Shown here in pieces: positions 49,523 to 58,446 of a stretch of DNA of 64,000 nt. The position numbers and the translations under genes are program-made. Numbering within the stretch: the first letter of the stretch is position 1; each line of letters opens with the position of its first letter. Origin of the DNA: a virus; the IMG/VR virus record IMGVR_UViG_3300035670_000038, positions 1 to 64,000 of that record. The stretch is one strand, 5' to 3'. The notes under the pieces were generated by a model, which had not been told where the DNA came from, searched no databases, and was given only the letters and a program-made list of their open reading frames with translations.

Positions 49523-49902
49523 TGGCAATTGAAGAAATTAGAAGTACGTTGGGGATTCGTTCCTTCGTATCTAGAGCAGATTTAACACCAGGTAAAGTTA
49601 TTCAGTTCACATACGATGGTGAACAAAAATACGCACTGGTGTTAAATCCCGAATGGGAAGGTAAACTCCACGCACTTTCTATTAAAGATGTAAATCTTTC
49701 TAAATTTACAGAAATAAGAAAGTTGGTAGGTTCAGATGTTGATGGACAAGTATTATATTCTAAGTTTAGAAATTCAAGTTTAGTCGCGGATAGACCTTAT
49801 CGAACCTATTTATTATCAAAGGTATCTACGTTACGTGAAGTGTTTGTAAAAGAAGAAGTATTAAAGAAAGCTGAAGTAACGGAGAATATGTATGGGGAAT
49901 AA
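49522..49902 (+). CDS. Hypothetical protein, 126 aa
   Basis: A soluble protein (MAIEEIRSTLGIRSFV...), with a beta-rich core around GKVIQFTYDGEQKYALVLNPEWEGKL. No family recognised. Shares one base with the upstream glycosyltransferase stop (TAATG) and overlaps the next small gene by 11 bp. Confidence 0.55.
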   Translation: MAIEEIRSTLGIRSFVSRADLTPGKVIQFTYDGEQKYALVLNPEWEGKLHALSIKDVNLSKFTEIRKLVGSDVDGQVLYSKFRNSSLVADRPYRTYLLSKVSTLREVFVKEEVLKKAEVTENMYGE

Positions 49903-50047
49903 CACATACCAACACCCACTTACCAATCTAAATTACGATAAACCAATAAATTTACAGAAGCTAATACCTAAAAGGGAATGGTGGACTGTTTGGTATTATA
50001 TCTTTACTGGTAAGATGATTGACTTAAAAAAAGAAAACAATAACTAA
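49892..50047 (+). CDS. Small protein, 51 aa
   Basis: A 51-residue ORF (MGNNTYQHPLTNLNYDKP...) with REWWTVWYYIFTGK, an aromatic amphipathic stretch, and a lysine-rich tail. It overlaps the gene before by 11 bp and fills most of the gap before the epimerase-like gene. No function. Confidence 0.45.
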   Translation: MGNNTYQHPLTNLNYDKPINLQKLIPKREWWTVWYYIFTGKMIDLKKENNN

Positions 50048-50066
50048 TATTTAAAGGAAGGGTTAT

Positions 50067-51092
50067 ATGACATACGAAGGTAATGTAAGTAAAAAACCAC
50101 TGAACACAGCGGAGAAAGTCGCTGTGGTTTTCGGTGGTTGTGGTTTTATAGGACACCATCTAGCTCGTAGATTACAACAAGAAGGATATTGGGTCAGAGT
50201 TGCTGACATCAAACCCCCAGAACATTGTGAACTTTCTACTTTCGCAGACGATTTCTATCACGGAGACTTGTCAAATGAAGGTATGACGTACAACGCTCTC
50301 AATCTTGGTAGAACCGATATTGAGGTATATCAACTTGCCGCGGATATGGGTGGTGCACAATATATCTTTAGTGGTGATAATGACGCAAATGTAATGTCAA
50401 ACTCCGCAGCTATCAATCTGAACGTTGTTCGTTCGATGATACGCTTGAAGTTAAAGAAGGTATTCTACTCATCGTCAGCATGTATCTATCCAGAACATAA
50501 CCAGATGGACCCTGACAATCCCAATTGCGAAGAGAGTTCGGCATATCCCGCAAATCCAGATTCGGAATATGGATGGGAGAAATTGTTTAGTGAACGCCTT
50601 TATATGTCATTCAAGAGAAACTATGGTATCGAATGTCGTATTGCACGATTTCATAATATCTACGGACCAGAAGGTACGTGGAGAGGTGGTAAAGAAAAGG
50701 CACCCGCAGCTCTCTGTCGTAAGGTATTGTTTACCCCAAGTGGTCGTTCAATAGAAATGTTTGGAGATGGTAAGCAGACCCGTTCATTCTTATATGTAGA
50801 CGAATGTGTTGAAGGTATTCTTCGATTGATGCGGTCTGATTATTGGAAGCCAGTTAATATTGGTTCGGAAGAAATGATTTCCATCAATGACTTTGCAAAG
50901 ATGATTATGGAAGTTGCTGGTAAGGAACTAGATATTGAACACATTCCAGGCCCACTTGGTGTCCGTGGTCGTTCTTCTGATAATAGACTTGTTCGTGAAG
51001 TATTGGGATGGGAACCAAATGCTCCACTTCGTGAAGGTATAACCAAGACATACAACTGGATTAAGGAAGTTGTAGAGAGTGAAAAGACATGA
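50067..51092 (+). CDS. GDP-mannose 3,5-epimerase-like enzyme
   Basis: A 341-residue extended short-chain dehydrogenase. AVVFGGCGFIGHHLA (NAD), LAADMGGAQYIF, SSSACIYPE, YGWEKLFSE (YxxxK), ARFHNIYGPEGTWRGG, GDGKQTRSFLY and IPGPLGVRGRSSDN line up with plant-type GDP-mannose 3,5-epimerases, which produce GDP-L-galactose and GDP-L-gulose. Few other NAD epimerases share the EGTWRGG and GVRGRSSDN segments. Following gmd, it suggests two different GDP-mannose branches. The stop overlaps the fucosyltransferase-like gene by ATGA. Confidence 0.82.
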   Translation: MTYEGNVSKKPLNTAEKVAVVFGGCGFIGHHLARRLQQEGYWVRVADIKPPEHCELSTFADDFYHGDLSNEGMTYNALNLGRTDIEVYQLAADMGGAQYIFSGDNDANVMSNSAAINLNVVRSMIRLKLKKVFYSSSACIYPEHNQMDPDNPNCEESSAYPANPDSEYGWEKLFSERLYMSFKRNYGIECRIARFHNIYGPEGTWRGGKEKAPAALCRKVLFTPSGRSIEMFGDGKQTRSFLYVDECVEGILRLMRSDYWKPVNIGSEEMISINDFAKMIMEVAGKELDIEHIPGPLGVRGRSSDNRLVREVLGWEPNAPLREGITKTYNWIKEVVESEKT

Positions 51093-51925
51093 TTACGCAT
51101 GTTGGGATAGGAAACTCTGGACGATTTGGTAATCAAATATTCCAACTTGCTGCATTGATTGGTATTGCAGAAAAGAACGGATATGATATAAAGATTCCCA
51201 TAGAGAATACTGATAATCCATTTACATTTTTCGATTTGGCAAAACAACAAGCCGAACCAACTGGTATGGAACTTCGTAGACCATTTCTTATCCCAGACGA
51301 ATACTTTTCTCCATTTACTGACATCGCATCTGTGGTCAAGCAACGATATCAAGAACCATTCTTTCACTTCAATGGTGCAACATTAGATATTCCCGACAAT
51401 ACAGATATTGCTGGATTTTTTCAAAGTGAAAAGTATTTCAAACACGCAGAACAAACGGTTCGTGAAGTACTTACATTCCGTCCAGAAATAAGACAACAAG
51501 CTCAAATAGAATTGGCAAAGGTCAAGGACGATGCACCACGAGTGTCTATCCACGTTCGTCGTGGAGATTATGTAGCAAACTCGGCAAATCATACGGTGAC
51601 GGGTATGGAGTATTATGCTGAAGCTATTAGCAAGTTCTTTTCAAATGAATCATATCGATTCGTTGTATTCTCCGATGACCCAGAATGGTGTAAGGAAATG
51701 TTTGAAGGTGGACATATCGTAGACATCAATAACTCATATGTTGAGATGTGTATGATGAGTATGTGCGACCACCATATTATCGCAAATAGTTCATTCAGTT
51801 GGTGGGGAGCATGGTTAAATCCAAACCCAAAGAAGATTGTCACTGCACCCTCACTCTGGTTTGGTCCGAACCTTCGTCATAATAGTATTGTAGACATTCT
51901 ACCTGATGAGTGGTTTTGGATATGA
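51089..51925 (+). CDS. GT11 (alpha-1,2-fucosyltransferase-like) glycosyltransferase
   Basis: A 278-residue GT11 enzyme: N-terminal GNSGRFGNQIFQLAAL, the donor-binding VSIHVRRGDYV, and the C-terminal SSFSWWGAWLNPN. These are standard for alpha-1,2-fucosyltransferases, which use GDP-fucose (or, in some members, GDP-L-galactose). Neighbouring gmd and the 3,5-epimerase-like gene could provide the donor. Confidence 0.9.
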   Translation: MITHVGIGNSGRFGNQIFQLAALIGIAEKNGYDIKIPIENTDNPFTFFDLAKQQAEPTGMELRRPFLIPDEYFSPFTDIASVVKQRYQEPFFHFNGATLDIPDNTDIAGFFQSEKYFKHAEQTVREVLTFRPEIRQQAQIELAKVKDDAPRVSIHVRRGDYVANSANHTVTGMEYYAEAISKFFSNESYRFVVFSDDPEWCKEMFEGGHIVDINNSYVEMCMMSMCDHHIIANSSFSWWGAWLNPNPKKIVTAPSLWFGPNLRHNSIVDILPDEWFWI

Positions 51926-52521
51926 GATTAAAAGAATTTTATTATCAAATGGCAGAAGTAGAAGGTATTGGATTTTCTGATAAAGGTGACCGTCATCCAA
52001 CACACAAACACTTTTATATTGACATTTATGATGGAATGTTTTCTGCATGGAAGGATGAACCTGTTAAGTTGATGGAACTTGGTATAGCTTCTGGTGCAAG
52101 TTTATTAATGTGGTCACAGTTCTTTACAAAGGGACATATCCTTGGTCTTGACATCGTAGAACCTGTTCGTAAAGAGTATTTGGAAAAATTACCAAATGTT
52201 GGAATGATTTTTGGTGATGCATACAACAATGATAATGCTAAATACCTCGTAGAAAACTTACCAAAGCAAGACATTTTTATTGAAGATGGTGCACACGATA
52301 TAGATAATCAAATTACAGCACTACTGAAATATAATACACTCGTTAGACCAGGTGGATATTATATTTGCGAAGATTTATATATTGCAAATCTTGCAAGATA
52401 TCTCACCGAAGGTGTCTATCAAATAAACAATAGAAATTTTACAACCACTATATTTGACCAACATCGTCGTATCAATGGTTTGTATGACGATGTTATGGTT
52501 ATCATTCAATTCTTAAATTAA
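51922..52521 (+). CDS. Class I SAM methyltransferase
   Basis: A 199-residue Rossmann methyltransferase: VKLMELGIASGASLLMW (SAM-binding), HILGLDIVEP, and LVRPGGYYICEDLY. The pattern fits sugar O-methyltransferases of macrolide or polysaccharide clusters (CmcI/TylF-like). It starts at the ATG at 51922 in an ATGA overlap. Probable role: methyl capping of a glycan. Confidence 0.75.
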   Translation: MRLKEFYYQMAEVEGIGFSDKGDRHPTHKHFYIDIYDGMFSAWKDEPVKLMELGIASGASLLMWSQFFTKGHILGLDIVEPVRKEYLEKLPNVGMIFGDAYNNDNAKYLVENLPKQDIFIEDGAHDIDNQITALLKYNTLVRPGGYYICEDLYIANLARYLTEGVYQINNRNFTTTIFDQHRRINGLYDDVMVIIQFLN

Positions 52522-52522
52522 T

Positions 52523-53299
52523 ATGAAGATAGCATTGTGTTTATCTGGACAACCACGGGGATTACCTTTATCACTTAAAATGTTAAAGGCAAATCTTGTG
52601 GGTATAGAAAACATGGATATATTCTTACACGCATGGTTTGACCCATCTACAATCGGTCAACCATACGATAGTGCGCAAGCACATCAACAAGGTCGTGTGG
52701 GATTAGTGCATCCACAAACAGAAGAAATGTTATTGGGATTAACCCCAAAAGATTATTTGTTTGAACCACAAAAAGAATTTCCGTTTGCACGAAAGTTTGT
52801 ATCACCACCAGAGGCAAACCAAGAAAGAATGGCAAGTATTTTCTATTCCATCTATACCGCAAATATGTTGAAGAAACGATACGAAATATTGAACGGATTC
52901 GAATACGATTTGGTAATTCGTGCACGATATGATTTGTGGTATGAACAACCTATCGATGTGATGGAATATTGGGAGCAGTCTAGAACACACATTGTTACAG
53001 CTAATAAGTTTCAAGGAATACGAAACGACCCTAATTTTCAGCAGGGTAGTTATACGATGACAGACATCTTTGCATTCTCTACATCAAAAAATATGAACGT
53101 ATTTTGTGATACTTATCCGCACTTCTCGTTTATTCATTCGCAGATTGATATTCCATATGGTGAAAATTATATCGGGTATAGAGTTCGTGTGATGGGTGGA
53201 ATCGAAGCATACTGTGCTCCATTTAATTATGAAATAATGCATCGTGTGGTCAATATAAACAATTTAGAAGAACTGGAAAAACAATATGCCGCGTACTGA
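52523..53299 (+). CDS. Glycosyltransferase-like protein
   Basis: A 258-residue protein beginning MKIALCLSGQPRGLPLSLK, with FEYDLVIRARYDLWYE in the middle (the DxD-like RxRYD found in some GT-A proteins of phage and algal-virus clusters). The opening SGQPR recurs in these proteins. Exact family and donor unknown. It sits between a methyltransferase and another sugar-transfer-like gene. Confidence 0.6.
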   Translation: MKIALCLSGQPRGLPLSLKMLKANLVGIENMDIFLHAWFDPSTIGQPYDSAQAHQQGRVGLVHPQTEEMLLGLTPKDYLFEPQKEFPFARKFVSPPEANQERMASIFYSIYTANMLKKRYEILNGFEYDLVIRARYDLWYEQPIDVMEYWEQSRTHIVTANKFQGIRNDPNFQQGSYTMTDIFAFSTSKNMNVFCDTYPHFSFIHSQIDIPYGENYIGYRVRVMGGIEAYCAPFNYEIMHRVVNINNLEELEKQYAAY

Positions 53300-54158
53300 T
53301 TTTACACCAGATAATGTTGAACTCTGGATTTCCAACTGGCGGAGAAAGGAATTGATGGATGGATTCGCACGTCAGTGGTTAAATACATTTGACTTCGAAC
53401 GAGTCAATATTATCACCAATCACTCATCGGTCACTATTGATGACTTCGCAGATGACATCAAACCTCGTGTCAAGATTTGGAACAATGTAATGCGACACGA
53501 CTACGCAATCGGTCCAATGGTTGAGAATTATAATCAGGCATATGTTCATACCTTCCTCGCTGGTAAAAAGTATTGTATAACGGCACATGACAATATGATT
53601 ATCAAGGATGGGTGGGTTGACATTATCAAAGAAACTGATTATGATTTATATATGGCCCCACAAGGTGACCAAGTAACTTTGATGACATTGGAAGGATTAC
53701 GTTTCTTTGGTTGGTGGGATGAACGATATGCAACAAATGGAAACCACGAATTGGATTTCAGTACACGTGCATTACGTAGAGATTTAGGACATAATAGAGC
53801 ATCAATGGTTGATTATCACGCATGGCATAACTGGCCTGATAAGATAGATGTGGAAGGAGAAATTGTAAGTCCAATATGTAGAAATGGACATCCAGAATTC
53901 GGTGATGGGTTTCCATACCTTAGATGGAATGATATAGGACTGGATAAATACTGGACAAGAGCCAGTAAGCATGACGTTCCACAATGTGGACCCAAGACAC
54001 AGAAGTTTGAGAAGTTGACTTGGAACGATAGGAAGTGGAGAGGACAGGCACCAAACACTTTCAAGAATTTCGCAGAAGGACCAGCAGAACCAGAACTTGA
54101 TTGGTATCCGTGGTTAGATATAAATTCACTAGACTTTGACATTTGTAAAATAGTATAA
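53286..54158 (+). CDS. GT-A-like glycosyltransferase
   Basis: A 290-residue protein with KKYCITAHDNMIIKDGW (a DN-type metal site) and FGWWDERYATNGNHELDF (typical of the acceptor-binding WWDE segment of GT2-like enzymes). It overlaps its upstream neighbour by 14 bp and is followed by ribB. Donor and acceptor unknown. Confidence 0.6.
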   Translation: MPRTDFTPDNVELWISNWRRKELMDGFARQWLNTFDFERVNIITNHSSVTIDDFADDIKPRVKIWNNVMRHDYAIGPMVENYNQAYVHTFLAGKKYCITAHDNMIIKDGWVDIIKETDYDLYMAPQGDQVTLMTLEGLRFFGWWDERYATNGNHELDFSTRALRRDLGHNRASMVDYHAWHNWPDKIDVEGEIVSPICRNGHPEFGDGFPYLRWNDIGLDKYWTRASKHDVPQCGPKTQKFEKLTWNDRKWRGQAPNTFKNFAEGPAEPELDWYPWLDINSLDFDICKIV

Positions 54159-54170
54159 GGGGAAAATTAA

Positions 54171-54806
54171 ATGTTATCACAAAAGATTCAGGCAGCACTC
54201 GAAGATATTCGTAACGGAAAACCAATCATCGTTGTTGACAGTTATGATAGAGAAAATGAAGGTGACTTGATGATTGCCGCAGAGAAGGCAACTCCACAAA
54301 CCTTGGCGTTTATCGCAAAGGAAGCACGTGGAATTATGTGTATTCCTACACCAAAGTTTATGTTGGACCGTTTGGAAATTCCAATGAGTCCATCAAACAA
54401 CAATGACAAGTTTTCTACTCCATTCACAGTTAGTATTGACGCACGTGATGGTGTCACTACTGGCGTAAGTGTTGAAGATCGTATGGTCACGATTGGATTG
54501 GTGTTGGATGAGAACACCAAACCAGAACAACTTGCGTACCCAGGTCACTTATTTCCACTTCGTCCTCGTCCTGGTTTATTAAAAGAACGTCAAGGTCATA
54601 CGGAAGCATCAGTTCAACTTGCGATGATGGCTGGAACGAAACCAGTGGCAATCATCTGTGAGATTATGAATGACGATGGTAGCATGGCTCGTATTCCAGA
54701 CCTCGAACCATATGCAGAGAAGTGGGGACTTAATATGATTTCTATTGATGAAGTCATCGAATACTGTAATGAAACTGGATGGGAACCACCATTTAATGTT
54801 GGGTAA
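54171..54806 (+). CDS. ribB: 3,4-dihydroxy-2-butanone-4-phosphate synthase
   Basis: Converts ribulose-5-phosphate to 3,4-dihydroxy-2-butanone-4-phosphate plus formate. Catalytic signature DRENEGD lies near residue 25, with EARGIMCIPTP, DARDGVTTGVS, HLFPLRPRPGLL and HTEASVQLAMMAG completing the family pattern. At 211 residues it is a stand-alone RibB without a RibA fusion. No other riboflavin gene is visible, so the product may be diverted to glycan or sugar-phosphate use, or the substrate may differ. It has a GGGGAAAA ribosome site. Confidence 0.92.
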   Translation: MLSQKIQAALEDIRNGKPIIVVDSYDRENEGDLMIAAEKATPQTLAFIAKEARGIMCIPTPKFMLDRLEIPMSPSNNNDKFSTPFTVSIDARDGVTTGVSVEDRMVTIGLVLDENTKPEQLAYPGHLFPLRPRPGLLKERQGHTEASVQLAMMAGTKPVAIICEIMNDDGSMARIPDLEPYAEKWGLNMISIDEVIEYCNETGWEPPFNVG

Positions 54807-54809
54807 ACA

Positions 54810-55496
54810 ATGCGTGTAGCAGTTGTAACTTCTCCAAGAACAGGTTCTTCGTTTTGTATAAAATTAATATCCGAATTACTAAATCTTGAAAACTATGAAG
54901 AAATTTTAAATGAGCAGTTATATGTTTTTGAAGATGATAGCCACGTTCGTATTAATACCAACATAACAAACGAAAAAATATTGGAGAAATTATTACACAC
55001 AAATGATTATGTTGTAAAAATAATGGCTTCGGAGTTGTTTGAGAGAAATTTTAATGTAAGTGATTTTCCGTGGGATAAGTTTGATTTAATCATACTACTA
55101 GAACGTGACAATATATTCGAGCAAATAACCAGTTGGTATAGTTTAAATTATTGGCAACAACGTGTTACAAATACTACTACCTCCGAATACAACATAAAAG
55201 ATAAATTTCTTAGATATACAATTGAATGCATAAAAAAATATCACATCGTAAAAGATTTGATAATCCAGAATAGAAATAAGTTTGTTGTGATGGAAAAAGA
55301 AAACATAATAAATGATGTATCTGTAATATTCGACACGCAAATCACAGATGATATAATACTTCGTGCAAGAAAAAAATTAGTTCCTGAATGTGATTTGAAC
55401 GATATTGATTACGAAGTAATAATGAGTAATCAAAATATAAAACAAAGAGTATTAAGTATATTGGAGCAAGAATTAAATGGAACGGATAGTAACTAG
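54810..55496 (+). CDS. Second sulfotransferase-like protein
   Basis: A 228-residue protein opening MRVAVVTSPRTGSSFC, matching the PAPS-binding loop of the sulfotransferase at 38899 (STPRTCSSYL). DFPWDKFDLIILLERDNIFEQITSW parallels its second motif. It overlaps the kinase gene by 20 bp and would fit sulfation of the sugar made by this cassette. PAPS could come from the APS-kinase-like gene at 22856. Confidence 0.62.
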   Translation: MRVAVVTSPRTGSSFCIKLISELLNLENYEEILNEQLYVFEDDSHVRINTNITNEKILEKLLHTNDYVVKIMASELFERNFNVSDFPWDKFDLIILLERDNIFEQITSWYSLNYWQQRVTNTTTSEYNIKDKFLRYTIECIKKYHIVKDLIIQNRNKFVVMEKENIINDVSVIFDTQITDDIILRARKKLVPECDLNDIDYEVIMSNQNIKQRVLSILEQELNGTDSN

Positions 55497-56469
55497 AGCA
55501 TACAATAGATTCGAAATAGATGAAACCAGAGGTGTCATTCGTAAGTTGAGTGCTACCCCCCGGCTTCGTGATGAGATACAATATTATGTTAAGTTAGTTA
55601 ATGCCCATCCACGTGAAGCTACGTTCTTCCCAAGATTGTTTCAATGGTCAGCAGAGGGTGAGAATCATTGGATGGATTTGGAAATGTATGATTATCCCAA
55701 CTTAGGTAAATATCTCCTAGCAGAAGATATACTACCTGAATGGTATTCTGTTTTAGATAAACTAAAAAATATTCTTCTACACTGGTCTACAACGCATCCA
55801 TATTCTGTGTGGACAAAGGAAGAAATTCGTCAGGCAGCATTCGATATGTACATCACCAAAACAGAACGAGAACAAAAAGCATTCTATAACGGATGGAAAG
55901 ATAAACTTGATTGCATATTTCTTGACCAGATAAAAAATCATATAATCTATATTAACAAAAAAGAATATAAACCATTTGAAATTATTTGGTTGCAAGTACG
56001 AAAGTACATAGAAGAAAATATGTTGGAGTTTACACCTTCCCTTATCCACGGTGATTGTTGTTTTAGTAATATTCTATATGGTAAGGATAAGAAAATTATA
56101 CGATTTATAGACCCACGTGGTTCTTTCGGTAAAGATGGTATATACGGAGATATTAGATACGATGTGGCAAAATTGTATCACTCTGTGGATGGAACATATG
56201 AATCATTTATTACAGATAAATTTGAAGTATCAAGTAATGGTAATTTACATGATTTGATTCTAACAGGTCATATGTCAAGAATAGAAACCAGTCATGCGTT
56301 GGAAGCTTTTGAAAATACTTTCTTCCCGCAATTTAATAAGAAAGAAATTAAGATATTGCAAGGATGTATTTTTATTGGAATGTGTGCTCGTCACTATGAT
56401 AGTTTAGAAAGACAACACGCAATGTATCTAACCGGAATCCGTTTACTTAATGAGGCTATGGAACTATGA
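55477..56469 (+). CDS. Aminoglycoside/choline-kinase-fold sugar or alcohol kinase
   Basis: A 330-residue APH-fold kinase. The catalytic loop SLIHGDCCFSNILYG (HGDxxxxN) and the metal motif IIRFIDPRGSFG (D) are intact. These kinases act on choline, ethanolamine, sugars or polyols. It is followed by a nucleotidyltransferase (4 bp overlap), like LicA-LicC type pairs where a phosphorylated alcohol is activated by CTP. Substrate not known. Confidence 0.72.
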   Translation: MERIVTRAYNRFEIDETRGVIRKLSATPRLRDEIQYYVKLVNAHPREATFFPRLFQWSAEGENHWMDLEMYDYPNLGKYLLAEDILPEWYSVLDKLKNILLHWSTTHPYSVWTKEEIRQAAFDMYITKTEREQKAFYNGWKDKLDCIFLDQIKNHIIYINKKEYKPFEIIWLQVRKYIEENMLEFTPSLIHGDCCFSNILYGKDKKIIRFIDPRGSFGKDGIYGDIRYDVAKLYHSVDGTYESFITDKFEVSSNGNLHDLILTGHMSRIETSHALEAFENTFFPQFNKKEIKILQGCIFIGMCARHYDSLERQHAMYLTGIRLLNEAMEL

Positions 56470-57236
56470 ATATACTAGTATTGATGGCTGGTAGAGGTCA
56501 ACGATTCCGTGATAAAGGATACGATAAGCCAAAACCATTAATCGAAGTTAATGGTAAGACAATTCTTCAATGGACAACCGAATCATGCCCATACATCAGT
56601 CATAATGGTAAGGGACAAGGTGATTATATAAAACTCCACTTTGCAGTTCTCCAAGAGCATTTAGACGAAGGATTGGATAAATTTCTGTATTCCGTTTATG
56701 GTCGTGATATTGAAATTATTCCATTCAAGGAAGTAACCAGAGGTAGTTTAGATACCGCGATGCAAGCAGCATCTCGTATGTGGCATAAAGAATATCCATT
56801 GTTGGTATTAGATTCCGACAACAAATATAATGACAATGGTTTTAAAGATTTTGTTCGTGAAATAGTCTTTAAAAAGAACGCAATGGCAGTGGCATGCTTC
56901 GACAATCCAGACCAATCACTTCCTAATAAGTGGTCAAATGTAGATGTTCGTGAAGGAGTGGCAAAAGGAATTCGTGAAAAAGACGATTCGTGGGTTCATC
57001 ATCCCACAATGATTGGAATATTCTACTTTGGTCAAACTAAGTTCTTTAAGGAATATGCAAAGTTTATTATGGAGTTTCATAAACCAGTAGAGTTTAATGG
57101 GAACGCAGAGTATTATATGAGTATGGTTCCGTCTTATAATATCGGTATAAATACTCCTGTATATGTTCACAAAGTCACCGATGTTGTTCCACTTGGAACA
57201 CCAGAAGATGTTAAAAAGTTTGAGGAATCTATATGA
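56466..57236 (+). CDS. Sugar-phosphate nucleotidyltransferase
   Basis: A 256-residue GT-A-fold nucleotidyltransferase: ILVLMAGRGQRFRDKGYDKPKPLI with the GxGxRF...KP signature, and LVLDSDNKYNDNG near the metal site. It forms an NDP-sugar or CDP-alcohol from a phosphate. A second such enzyme lies at 58443. Coupled by ATGA to both neighbours. Confidence 0.82.
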   Translation: MNILVLMAGRGQRFRDKGYDKPKPLIEVNGKTILQWTTESCPYISHNGKGQGDYIKLHFAVLQEHLDEGLDKFLYSVYGRDIEIIPFKEVTRGSLDTAMQAASRMWHKEYPLLVLDSDNKYNDNGFKDFVREIVFKKNAMAVACFDNPDQSLPNKWSNVDVREGVAKGIREKDDSWVHHPTMIGIFYFGQTKFFKEYAKFIMEFHKPVEFNGNAEYYMSMVPSYNIGINTPVYVHKVTDVVPLGTPEDVKKFEESI

Positions 57237-57613
57237 TTTTTTGTTTTGACATTGATGCAACTATCTGTGAAAATAAAACTGGTGATATGACTTACGCAGA
57301 TGTTAAACCATTCCCAGAAGCATTGGAAACATTACGATGGTTACGAGCAGAAGGACACACCATTATTCTTCATACTGCACGACATATGAAAACTGGTGGT
57401 GGAAATCAAGGAAAGGTATTGAAATTACAAGGTAAAGTATTATTTGATTGGCTAGAAAAGTGGGATGTTCCATATGATGAACTTTGGTGGAGTAAACCAC
57501 ACGCCGATTTAACGATAGATGATGCAGTACATAGACACACAGATTGGGCAACCTCAATCTTAGCAATAAAAGATAGAATACGTAAAGGACCAAGAACCGT
57601 GGAGAATCCATAA
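57233..57613 (+). CDS. HAD-family phosphatase (capsule-type)
   Basis: A 126-residue HAD phosphatase with the nucleophile motif FDIDATICENKTGDM (D6 and D8), LHTARHM and the later HADLTIDDAVHR. Short HADs of this kind are common in capsule or LPS operons, where they dephosphorylate a sugar or polyol phosphate. Overlaps both neighbours by 4 and 1 bp. Confidence 0.82.
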   Translation: MIFCFDIDATICENKTGDMTYADVKPFPEALETLRWLRAEGHTIILHTARHMKTGGGNQGKVLKLQGKVLFDWLEKWDVPYDELWWSKPHADLTIDDAVHRHTDWATSILAIKDRIRKGPRTVENP

Positions 57614-58446
57614 TGTCACAACCAACATTCTTTTTTGACACAGCAGACACCGACTATATCCGTAAGATTTGGGACAAGTTGGGTAAGTATATTGACGGTA
57701 GTTCCGTAATCGGAATAACCACCAACCCAAACGCATTGGCAAAGGTCAATTGCGATACACTTGAAAAGTTTGAAACACTTGTACCACAGATGACTTCACT
57801 TGTTGGAGAACTTCGTGGTGAAGGACCACAAGGATTGGTCTATGTACAAGTTCCAAATTCTACAATGAAGGATGAAGATATTCTTCGTTGGGCAACCTAT
57901 GTGAATGAGTTTAATGGAAACGGTGCAGCAATCGCATTAAAACTTCCTCATTTCAGTTATGTCCTTCGTTTATCTGGTGAACCTGAATTACAAAATCTTT
58001 TCCTAAATGTAACTGGTGTATCGGATGCAAATACAATCATTAAGGCGTTGAGTTACCAGAATGTATTCTTCGCAAGTATTATTCCAGGTCGTATGGAAGA
58101 AGTTGGTATTGATGCAAACGCACATCTCAAATATTTGGCTGACCAACAACTCCAACGTCACCAGAACATAATCGCTGGTAGTATGAGAACAATTGAAGGA
58201 TTGAAGAACTCTATCTTCTATCACACGGTTCCGACCATCGGTAGTCGTGTATGGGATTTGATTGATAAGGAAAATCGTTGGGAAGAATTTGCATCCTATT
58301 GGGAAACCACATATGAAGTCTCAGAAGAACCAAGTGCTGACTACACACCATTGGTTACAGATACGAATCTGGATTTAAGTAAGCAATTCTTTGACCAGAT
58401 GGATAAGTTGGGTGAATCACTTCATACGGAGTTTATGTCCAGATGA
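57613..58446 (+). CDS. Transaldolase (FSA/TalC family)
   Basis: A 277-residue transaldolase-fold protein: FFFDTADTDYI, GITTNPNALAK, a putative Schiff-base K110 in AIALKLPHF, LNVTGVSDAN, SIIPGRMEEVG and IIAGSMRTIEGL. These align with E. coli FSA/TalC landmarks. It is longer than FSA (220), with an insertion before the catalytic lysine and an extra C-terminal helix. It moves three-carbon units between sugar phosphates, so it may feed or drain the same pool as RibB and the RuBisCO-like protein. Cyanophages often carry talC, though not in such a cassette. Confidence 0.82.
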   Translation: MSQPTFFFDTADTDYIRKIWDKLGKYIDGSSVIGITTNPNALAKVNCDTLEKFETLVPQMTSLVGELRGEGPQGLVYVQVPNSTMKDEDILRWATYVNEFNGNGAAIALKLPHFSYVLRLSGEPELQNLFLNVTGVSDANTIIKALSYQNVFFASIIPGRMEEVGIDANAHLKYLADQQLQRHQNIIAGSMRTIEGLKNSIFYHTVPTIGSRVWDLIDKENRWEEFASYWETTYEVSEEPSADYTPLVTDTNLDLSKQFFDQMDKLGESLHTEFMSR

